A DNA stretch of 5,086 nt from Lachnospira sp. UBA4285 (GTDB lineage Bacteria; Bacillota; Clostridia; Lachnospirales; Lachnospiraceae). The position numbers and the translations under genes are program-made. Below are positions 1 through 4,734 of the stretch, in pieces. The DNA lies in NCBI GenBank assembly GCA_002394965.1, contig DGVL01000005.1, positions 32,403-37,488 on the forward strand. The letters are read 5' to 3'. Each line of letters starts with the position of its first letter. The first letter of the stretch is position 1. The notes under the pieces were generated by a model. That model saw only the letters and a list, made by a program, of their open reading frames with translations. It made no database searches and had not been told where the DNA came from.

Positions 1-188
1 TCCGGAAAGTCCAGGACGAGGTGAAGCGCCATCGTGAGCTCCACAACGCCTAAATTGCTGGCGAGATGTCCCCCCGTCCGGCTCACGTTTTCGATCAGGA
101 ACTGCCGGATCTCTGCAGCCAGGTCCGAATAATGCCCGGAAGGTATGTTTTTTATGTCATTTGGCTTTTTGATTGTCTCAAGATACAT
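1..188 (-). CDS. dxs: 1-deoxy-D-xylulose-5-phosphate synthase, N-terminal fragment (runs off left edge)
   Basis: Only the first 62 codons plus two bases are present, about a tenth of the usual ~620-residue enzyme. DXS is the thiamine-diphosphate-dependent cytosolic enzyme that condenses pyruvate and glyceraldehyde 3-phosphate, the first step of the MEP isoprenoid pathway. The fragment starts MYLETIKKPNDIKNI and carries the family's N-terminal signature at residues 38-52 (TGGHLASNLGVVELT). His41 corresponds to the conserved histidine of the TPP/substrate site. The ATG at 186-188 follows an AGAGG ribosome site (198-202) with 9-nt spacing and lies 16 nt after the ispA stop, so it is the last gene seen in the operon. 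Placing dxs directly after ispA couples precursor supply to prenyl chain elongation. Identity is very secure. Completeness of the gene beyond the edge cannot be judged. Confidence 0.95.
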   Translation of the reverse strand, partial: MYLETIKKPNDIKNIPSGHYSDLAAEIRQFLIENVSRTGGHLASNLGVVELTMALHLVLDFP

Positions 189-204
189 ACCCGCAAACCT
201 CTGC

Positions 205-1104
205 TCAGTAATCCCGGCGCACAAGCTTCTCGACAAGCCAGAGCAGGAAATCATTGCTGCCGCAGGAGCGGATACAGCTCTGCGCTTCGGCAGAATATTT
301 CTCCACATCCCTCTGCGCCCTTTCAAGGCCAAAGAGCGTCACATAGGTCGTCTTGTCGTTCTTTTCATCGCTCTTCACCGGCTTGCCCAGTTTCTTCTCG
401 TCGCCCGTCACATCCAGAATGTCATCCCGGATCTGGAATGCCATCCCCACAAGAAGCCCGGCACGGGTCAGAGCATCCACGCTCTCTTTTCCGGCACCGG
501 CAAGAATGGCGCCTGCGGCGAATGCCGCCTCAAGAAGCGCACCTGTTTTAAGCCGGAAGATGAAATCCAGCTGCTGCGCCGTGACCGGCTTCCCGGTCAG
601 TTCCACATCCAGCGACTGGCCACCGGCCATGCCGAAAATGCCGGATTTCCTGGCGATCACTTCGCCGGCCCTGCTCATATCCTGGCGCTGCTTCTCTGTC
701 CCTGCGCTGCACACAGCCTTCAGGATCAGCTCAAATGCGTAGTTTAAAAGCGCGTCGCCCGCCAGCACGCCGAAATCCTCGCCGAATCTCGCATGTGTCG
801 TGAGATTTCCCCGACGGTACATGTCATTGTCCATCGCCGGGAGGTCGTCATGCACCAGCGAGTAACTGTGAATGCACTCCAGTGCAGCCATGAACGGGTA
901 ACACACCGACTCATCACTGCCGCCGCAGAGTCTGTAGGATTCAAGCAGGATCATCGGGCGGAGCCTCTTCCCTCCGACCTGTACGGAATAATCGGCAGCC
1001 TCGATCAGTTTCTTCTGAAAACCTTCCGGCTTCGGCAGATACTGCGTAACAATCGTGGTAACCGCTTCCGTCTCACTCTTCAGTCTGGTGCTGTAATCTT
1101 TCAA
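205..1104 (-). CDS. ispA: Farnesyl diphosphate synthase (short-chain polyprenyl synthetase)
   Basis: This 299-residue protein has normal length for bacterial FPP synthase, which condenses IPP with DMAPP/GPP in the cytosol to give the C15 precursor of undecaprenyl carriers and quinones. Visible motifs in order are GGKRLRP (44-50), the first aspartate-rich motif DDLPAMD (86-92, the DDxxxxD spacing of bacterial type II enzymes), GDALL (117-121), GQSLD (162-166), Lys186-Thr187, and the second aspartate-rich motif DDILD (227-231). Tyr81 and Ser82, just before the first motif, match the E. coli IspA chain-length region, so a C15 product is expected, although GGPP cannot be excluded by eye. The start codon is TTG (1102-1104): no ATG precedes the conserved N-terminus, and GTGAGG (1112-1117) sits 7 nt upstream. 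The start overlaps the xseB stop as TTGA, suggesting translational coupling. dxs follows after 16 nt. Confidence 0.95.
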   Translation of the reverse strand: MKDYSTRLKSETEAVTTIVTQYLPKPEGFQKKLIEAADYSVQVGGKRLRPMILLESYRLCGGSDESVCYPFMAALECIHSYSLVHDDLPAMDNDMYRRGNLTTHARFGEDFGVLAGDALLNYAFELILKAVCSAGTEKQRQDMSRAGEVIARKSGIFGMAGGQSLDVELTGKPVTAQQLDFIFRLKTGALLEAAFAAGAILAGAGKESVDALTRAGLLVGMAFQIRDDILDVTGDEKKLGKPVKSDEKNDKTTYVTLFGLERAQRDVEKYSAEAQSCIRSCGSNDFLLWLVEKLVRRDY

Positions 1105-1349
1105 TTGGCGGCCTCACTTTCCGTGTCTGCCTGCAGGACCTGAACCTGCTTTTCAACTCTGTCGATCGCAGCGTTGCACTGCTTCACGAGTTCGACGCCC
1201 TCTTGATATCTGGCGAATGCCTCCTCAAGTGAGATGTCCTTTTTTTGAAGATCTGCCAGTATCTGGTCCAGCTGTGCGAATTTTTCCTGGAGCCTTTCAG
1301 GCGTTTTTTTCTCCTGTTCGTCCATCTGCTGCGTAACGTCCTGTTCCAT
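1101..1349 (-). CDS. xseB: Exodeoxyribonuclease VII small subunit
   Basis: This is a typical short XseB of 82 residues. Several small subunits bind the helical part of XseA to form exonuclease VII, a metal-independent cytosolic single-strand nuclease that degrades ssDNA from both ends into oligonucleotides. The helical-hairpin core is visible at residues 24-72: a first helix (FAQLDQILADLQKKD), the turn SLEEAFARYQEGVEL (40-54), then a second helix with KQCNAAIDRVEKQV. The chosen ATG (1347-1349) has AGAG 6 nt upstream and a better AGAGGG at 11 nt. A later ATG, residue 9, is possible but has no well-placed site. An in-frame extension to 1415 exists but would add unrelated sequence wholly inside xseA. 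The gene overlaps the xseA end by 53 nt and the ispA start by 3 nt, so it is embedded in a translationally coupled chain. Confidence 0.93.
   Translation of the reverse strand: MEQDVTQQMDEQEKKTPERLQEKFAQLDQILADLQKKDISLEEAFARYQEGVELVKQCNAAIDRVEKQVQVLQADTESEAAN
1112..1117 (-). promoter_or_regulatory. Ribosome binding site deciding the TTG start of ispA
   Basis: GTGAGG on the minus strand lies 7 nt before the TTG at 1102-1104, inside the last codons of xseB. It supports TTG as the true ispA start. The next in-frame methionine is residue 51, beyond the conserved GGKRLRP motif and therefore too late. Confidence 0.7.
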
Positions 1350-2658
1350 GATCTTCTCTGCCCTCTGCAAAAACCGTGTCGTCCGTGCCGATGATGAGAG
1401 CATCCGCACGTCCATCGTGAAAATACAGTTTCAGAGTGTCGCCCTTCTCCAGCTGATCAATACCGGAAATTCGCTCCGCTCTTCCCTTTCCCTTGCTCTT
1501 TTCCGCATACGCATAGCCGCCTGCGAGGACACGCAGCGGCGACAGCCCCTGAAGCGTTGCCGCCGACTGCTTCAGATGAGCTCGTGTCCCGGAGAGCTCT
1601 GCCTGCATATAGTAGCGCAGTTCTCCGCGCATTTTTTCTGTGCGCGCCCGGTCCCGGACAGCAGCGGCTTTCATGGCCGAATACAGTTTCTCCGGGTATG
1701 CCGCCAGTCTTTTCCGGGAAGTGTCCGCCAGATGCAGCGGGCTTAGGGTCTGAAGTCTCAGACGGCGCATCGAGAGCCGGTTCCTCTTCTCTGTGGTCAC
1801 AGCCAGAATCCGGTCAGCCAGGCTTTCCATATAACCGGATATCAGCCCGTCAAATTCCGAGATCTCCGATACCGCGGCAACGGCCGCCTCTGTCGGTGTT
1901 ATGACGTGCATGTCAGCGACCGAGTCCGCGATAGACACATCACCGGTGTGCCCTACCGCCGATATAACCGGCGTCTGCGAATTAAAGATCGCCCACGCCA
2001 CCTCTTCTTCGTTGAATGCCCACAAATCTTCACTGGAACCGCCTCCGCGCCCGACAATAATAACATCAGGACTTAAAGCATTCAGCCTCCTGATTCCTTC
2101 GGCTATGGACGCGGCAGCTCTCTCTCCCTGAACGACAGCGGGAGCCAGAAAAATTTCCACATATGGATTCCGCTTTTTGGCGGTGGTGACAATATCCAGA
2201 ACCGCCTGTCCTGTGGGAGACGTCACAATTCCGATTCTGGATGCGAATTTCGGAATCGGCCTCTTGTACTTCTCGTCAAAGAGTCCTTCTTCCCGCAGCT
2301 TTTCCTCCAGCTTCTTCAGCCGGATATAGATCGCGCCCGTCCCCTCAGGCACGGCCTGCTCGACGATGAGGGAATAGCTGCCGCCCCTGACATACACGTC
2401 CATGTAGCCGCTCAGGATCACTTTCATGCCGCTTTCCAGCCGGTAAGGCATCTTCTTTGCGGCAGAAGGCCACATGATACAGTTGAGCGCTGAAGTATCA
2501 TCCTTGATCGTGAAGTACAGTGTGCTGCGGTCCGTAATTCTGGAGATCTCTCCCGTCACATAGACATGCCCCAGGAACGGATCACTCCCGACCAGAGCCT
2601 TGATCTGCTGGTTCACCTGTGTGACGGTTGAGGGCTCGCGTGTGAAGCGCCCTGCCAT
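1297..2658 (-). CDS. xseA: Exodeoxyribonuclease VII large subunit
   Basis: This 453-residue protein is the catalytic subunit of exonuclease VII, a single-strand DNase of repair and recombination. Residues 10-103 form the N-terminal OB-fold ssDNA-binding domain (VTGEISR, LYFTIKD, GYMDVYVRGGSYSL). The catalytic domain follows with VTSPTGQAVLD (145-155), VGRGGGSSEDLWAFN (202-216) and SAVGHTGD (233-240). Asp155, Arg204, His237 and Asp240 line up with the residues I recall as functionally important in E. coli XseA (D155, R205, H238, D241). Residues about 268-370 are Arg/Lys/Leu-rich helices expected to bind XseB, and LSPLRVLAGGYA (372-383) plus a C-terminal beta segment close the protein. Two oddities: the usual GHE(T/P)D motif reads GHTGD, and about 30 residues extend beyond the usual end, the last 17 overlapping xseB. 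The ATG has AGGAG at 5 nt and shares TGATG with the nusB stop. Confidence 0.95.
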   Translation of the reverse strand: MAGRFTREPSTVTQVNQQIKALVGSDPFLGHVYVTGEISRITDRSTLYFTIKDDTSALNCIMWPSAAKKMPYRLESGMKVILSGYMDVYVRGGSYSLIVEQAVPEGTGAIYIRLKKLEEKLREEGLFDEKYKRPIPKFASRIGIVTSPTGQAVLDIVTTAKKRNPYVEIFLAPAVVQGERAAASIAEGIRRLNALSPDVIIVGRGGGSSEDLWAFNEEEVAWAIFNSQTPVISAVGHTGDVSIADSVADMHVITPTEAAVAAVSEISEFDGLISGYMESLADRILAVTTEKRNRLSMRRLRLQTLSPLHLADTSRKRLAAYPEKLYSAMKAAAVRDRARTEKMRGELRYYMQAELSGTRAHLKQSAATLQGLSPLRVLAGGYAYAEKSKGKGRAERISGIDQLEKGDTLKLYFHDGRADALIIGTDDTVFAEGREDHGTGRYAADGRTGEKNA

Positions 2659-3119
2659 CAGCTCTCCTGTGCCGGCTTGAGTTTCGACATAATTCCATTC
2701 ACAAGCGCCGGTGAAGAACTCTGTCCGTACTTCTTCGCCAGTTCCACGGCTTCGTCAATGGCCACTCCCACCGGAATATCCGGATCATAGAGCATCTCAG
2801 AGATGCCCAGGCGCAGGATCGTAAGTTCCGCTGTCCCGAGCCTGTCCGTGGGCCAGCCTTTGGACACCGCGTTGATTTTTTCGTCGATCTGCGGGATATG
2901 CACCGCCGCATTGATCACTTTTTCACGGATACATTCCTTGTCTGCTTCCGTGAAAGCTGTCTGTCTGAGTGTCATGCCCTCATCTTCCGGGTCATCCGCC
3001 GCATGCTGAAAGTACAGATCTGCCTGACCGCTCAGAGAATTCGGATCATAAAATGCCGCCTCAAAAAGGATCCGGAATGCATGCTCCCGGAGCAGGCTTC
3101 TGGACATCCGGTTACTCAT
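2658..3119 (-). CDS. nusB: Transcription antitermination factor NusB
   Basis: This 153-residue all-helical RNA-binding protein pairs with ribosomal protein S10 (NusE) on boxA RNA and promotes antitermination in rRNA operons. Seen here are the basic N-terminus with REHAFRILFEAAFYD (residues 11-25), GWPTDRLGTAELTILRLGISEML (88-110, split by a family-typical proline-containing turn), and the hallmark DEAVELAKKYG (122-132) followed by VNGIMSKL (140-147). Residues 40-50 form an acidic insertion of the kind found in clostridial NusB. The start is ambiguous. ATG at 3117-3119 has AGGTG (3127-3131) at 7 nt and is chosen. A GTG two codons earlier is too close to that site. The ATG at 3105-3107 (MSRSLLREH) matches the usual family N-terminus but lacks a good ribosome site. 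The chosen start overlaps the upstream Asp23 gene by 8 nt (ATGAGTAA). The stop touches the xseA start as TGATG. Confidence 0.93.
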   Translation of the reverse strand: MSNRMSRSLLREHAFRILFEAAFYDPNSLSGQADLYFQHAADDPEDEGMTLRQTAFTEADKECIREKVINAAVHIPQIDEKINAVSKGWPTDRLGTAELTILRLGISEMLYDPDIPVGVAIDEAVELAKKYGQSSSPALVNGIMSKLKPAQES

Positions 3120-3528
3120 TGGCACTCACCTGTTTTGCCTTTTCAGCACCGATCCCTGCTATCGTGATATTGACATCATCCACAGAAAGACCGGTCATAG
3201 TCTCAATTGCCGATTTAACTTTTTCCTGGACGCTCTTTGACACGTCCGGGATCGCATAGCCGTACTTCAGAATCAGGGCCAGATCAACGGTTACAGAGCT
3301 CTCCTTAACATGCACCTTGACACCGTGGGAGAGATAGGACATACCCAGCCGCGCCACCAGTTCCTTGGTTATATTACCGGCCATGGACTCGACGCCTTCC
3401 ACCTCTGTCGCCGCCAGCCCGGCAATAATGGCAACCACCTCTTCGGAGATGATTATCTCTCCGAGATCCACGTCCTGGCGGATCGTATATCTGTCAGTTC
3501 TGGTCTTGCCAGTATCCACTTTGCGCAT
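3112..3528 (-). CDS. Asp23/Gls24 family envelope-stress protein (DUF322)
   Basis: This 138-residue protein belongs to the Asp23/Gls24 (alkaline-shock protein 23, DUF322) family. In Bacillota these are abundant small proteins linked to cell-envelope stress, and S. aureus Asp23 is anchored at the membrane through AmaP. The family core runs from residue 23 to 126: GEIIISEEVVAIIAGLAA (23-40), EVEGVESMAGNI (42-53), GVKVHVKESSVTVDLALIL (69-87), YGYAIPDVSKSVQEKVKSAI (89-108), MTGLSVDDVNITIAGI (111-126). There is no signal peptide or membrane segment, so a cytosolic protein is expected. The start at 3526-3528 is chosen because AGGAGG (3537-3542) lies 8 nt upstream; an in-frame ATG 18 codons earlier would bury that site. 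It is the first gene of the operon, behind a clear promoter, and overlaps nusB by 8 nt. Its position before nusB is the standard clostridial order. The exact molecular function is not known. Confidence 0.92.
   Translation of the reverse strand: MRKVDTGKTRTDRYTIRQDVDLGEIIISEEVVAIIAGLAATEVEGVESMAGNITKELVARLGMSYLSHGVKVHVKESSVTVDLALILKYGYAIPDVSKSVQEKVKSAIETMTGLSVDDVNITIAGIGAEKAKQVSANE
3127..3131 (-). promoter_or_regulatory. Ribosome binding site deciding the nusB start
   Basis: AGGTG on the minus strand, inside the last codons of the Asp23 gene, is 7 nt before the ATG at 3117-3119. It favours this start over the GTG at 3123-3125 and the ATG at 3105-3107. Confidence 0.55.
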
Positions 3529-3536
3529 AACTCTGA

Positions 3537-3542
3537 CCTCCT
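3537..3542 (-). promoter_or_regulatory. Consensus ribosome binding site of the Asp23/Gls24 gene
   Basis: A full AGGAGG on the minus strand is 8 nt before the ATG at 3526-3528. It is the strongest ribosome site in the window and fixes the start 18 codons downstream of the longest possible reading frame. Confidence 0.8.
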
Positions 3543-3593
3543 GAAGAGCTTCCTTTCGCCCTGAAATCGAAACAAAGCCCATACTTTAGCAGT

Positions 3594-3622
3594 ATTATAC
3601 CTGAGTACCCCTGTTTATGCAA
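3594..3622 (-). promoter_or_regulatory. Predicted sigma-70/SigA promoter of the asp23-nusB-xseAB-ispA-dxs operon
   Basis: On the minus strand a perfect TATAAT (3594-3599) is preceded after 17 nt by TTGCAT (3617-3622), a weak -35; TTTGCA at 18 nt is an equally plausible reading. Transcription should start near 3587, giving a leader of about 58 nt before the ATG at 3528. The -10 lies within the short palindrome GTATTATAC (3592-3600). No other intergenic space occurs between here and the left edge, apart from 16 nt before dxs, so this promoter could serve all six genes. Confidence 0.7.
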
Positions 3623-3701
3623 ACGAACAGTTCCGTACACGGCCTTCGATTCAGGCTGACTGATGCCGTTATCTGCAAGACGCCGGAACACGCGAGCACA
3701 A

Positions 3702-3741
3702 AGCCCCTGCAGGGCGCCTTCAAAGACTCCCTGCAGGGGCT
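3702..3741 (-). terminator. Likely intrinsic terminator downstream of the kduI-SDR unit
   Basis: A perfect 13-bp inverted repeat, AGCCCCTGCAGGG (3702-3714) and CCCTGCAGGGGCT (3729-3741), is separated by a 14-nt loop. Read on the minus strand it begins 36 nt after the SDR stop and is followed by TTTGTGCT, a short and imperfect U-run. The position between the SDR stop and the next operon's promoter fits a terminator. The poor U-run leaves termination efficiency uncertain. Each arm also contains the self-complementary CCCTGCAGGG. Confidence 0.7.
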
Positions 3742-3777
3742 GGCTGCTTCATGCATTATGCAGATCTCCCGGCAATT

Positions 3778-4647
3778 TTACTTGTCGGCAACCTTTACAT
3801 CTTCTTTTTCCACTTCAGCGGCGAACTTGGACTCATCAAGCTGACTCGGATCCTGACCGATGTAAGCTGTGATACCGCCGTCGATGTAGACAACCTGTCC
3901 GTTGATGAAATCCGATGCCGGAGAAGAAAGGAATACGGCAAGTCCCATCAGATCGTCTGTCTCGCCCCAGCGCTGAGCTGGTGTCTTGGAGCGGATGAAC
4001 CGGTCAAACGGTGCCATCGAGCCGTCCGCCTGTCTTGCGCGCAGCGGAGCAGTCTGCGGGGTTGCGATATAGCCGGGGCCGATTGCGTTGCACTGAATAT
4101 TGTACTGGCCATACTCAGAGCAGATATTCCTTGTGAGCATCTTGAGTCCGCCCTTGGCAGCAGCGTATGCGGAAACGGTCTCGCGGCCGAGCTCCGACAT
4201 CATGGAGCAGGCGTTGATGATCTTGCCGTGTCCTCTCTTGATCATGCCCGGAATAACCGCCTTAGAGCAGATGAACGGACCGGTCAGGTCAACATTGATG
4301 ACCTGATCCCACTGTGCAACACTCATCTCGATCATCGGAACTCTCTTGATGATTCCGGCGTTGTTGATCAGAATATCGATCGGCCCGACCTTCTCCTCAA
4401 CATCCTTGACAAATGCCTGAACCTGTTCCTCGTTGGTCACGTCGCACACCGCGCCGTAAACCGGGATCCCGGCCTTCTTGTACGCCTCAAGGCCTCTGTC
4501 CACCAGTTCCTGCTTGATGTCATTGAAGACAATCTTTGCACCAGCCTGATAAAGTGCTTTCGCATAGGCAAGTCCCAGTCCGTACGATGCGCCGGTGACC
4601 CATGCAACCTTTCCGTCAAGCTTGAACTTATCCAGAATTCCAGCCAT
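3778..4647 (-). CDS. kduD: SDR oxidoreductase, gluconate 5-dehydrogenase / DhuD type, probable KduD function
   Basis: This 289-residue classical short-chain dehydrogenase has the Rossmann motif TGASYGLG (18-25), Asp43 at the end of beta-2 (suggesting NAD(H), an inference), NNAG (95-98), and the catalytic set Ser148, Tyr161, Lys165. The segments CSMMSELGRETVSAYAAAKG (147-166) and GPGYIATPQTAPLR (190-203), then QADGSMAPFDRFI, strongly resemble Streptococcus suis gluconate 5-dehydrogenase and streptococcal DhuD, more than E. coli KduD. Next to kduI, the likely reaction is reduction of 2,5-diketo-3-deoxygluconate to 2-keto-3-deoxygluconate in uronate catabolism; gluconate/5-ketogluconate interconversion is the alternative. 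Residues from about 265 onward form an acidic and lysine-rich tail of about 25 residues, mostly beyond the usual family end. The ATG has GGGAGG (4655-4660) at 7 nt. A terminator-like hairpin follows the stop. Confidence 0.88.
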   Translation of the reverse strand: MAGILDKFKLDGKVAWVTGASYGLGLAYAKALYQAGAKIVFNDIKQELVDRGLEAYKKAGIPVYGAVCDVTNEEQVQAFVKDVEEKVGPIDILINNAGIIKRVPMIEMSVAQWDQVINVDLTGPFICSKAVIPGMIKRGHGKIINACSMMSELGRETVSAYAAAKGGLKMLTRNICSEYGQYNIQCNAIGPGYIATPQTAPLRARQADGSMAPFDRFIRSKTPAQRWGETDDLMGLAVFLSSPASDFINGQVVYIDGGITAYIGQDPSQLDESKFAAEVEKEDVKVADK

Positions 4648-4654
4648 TTTATAA

Positions 4655-4660
4655 CCTCCC
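4655..4660 (-). promoter_or_regulatory. Ribosome binding site of the SDR gene
   Basis: GGGAGG on the minus strand lies 7 nt before the ATG at 4645-4647 and fixes that start. Confidence 0.7.
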
Positions 4661-4679
4661 TGTTGTTTATCTATTCACA

Positions 4680-4698
4680 GGGCCGGACAAGCCGGCCC
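4680..4698 (-). repeat. GC-rich hairpin in the kduI-SDR intergenic space
   Basis: The arms GGGCCGG (4680-4686) and CCGGCCC (4692-4698) form a perfect 7-bp stem with a 5-nt loop. On the minus-strand transcript it lies between the kduI stop and the SDR ribosome site and is followed by TGTGAATAG, with no U-run. An intrinsic terminator is therefore unlikely; an mRNA stability or processing element, or partial attenuation, is possible. The role is inferred from position only. Confidence 0.5.
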
Positions 4699-4734
4699 CG
4701 CTGAATCCGTTGAAAATATTGGTTCCCGAATGAA

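Noticed and set aside
145..747. A 200-codon open frame on the plus strand opposite ispA and the dxs start
   Set aside because: It has no recognisable domain and is antisense to ispA, whose two aspartate-rich motifs are intact. It is a shadow of codon bias.
1350..1415. Longer N-terminus for xseB starting at 1415
   Set aside because: The extra 22 residues lie wholly within the xseA frame and do not resemble XseB N-termini; the ATG at 1347-1349 fits the usual ~80-residue length.
3529..3582. Longer N-terminus for the Asp23/Gls24 protein starting at 3582
   Set aside because: It would put the perfect AGGAGG at 3537-3542 inside the coding region and would begin only a few bases after the predicted transcription start. 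The family homology begins after the later ATG.
3624..3634. Possible LexA/SOS box upstream of the operon containing exonuclease VII genes
   Set aside because: GAACAGTTC has only one base between half-sites, whereas the Gram-positive LexA box needs four between GAAC and GTTC.
3752..3762. Short palindrome TGCATTATGCA between the SDR stop and the terminator hairpin
   Set aside because: A 5-bp stem with a single-base centre cannot form a useful RNA hairpin, and there is no second copy nearby; probably chance.
3751..4704. A 317-codon open frame on the plus strand opposite the SDR gene
   Set aside because: It is fully antisense to a well-identified SDR with intact catalytic motifs, resembles no family I know, and no ribosome site was recognised for it. 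Long antisense frames are common in GC-rich coding DNA.
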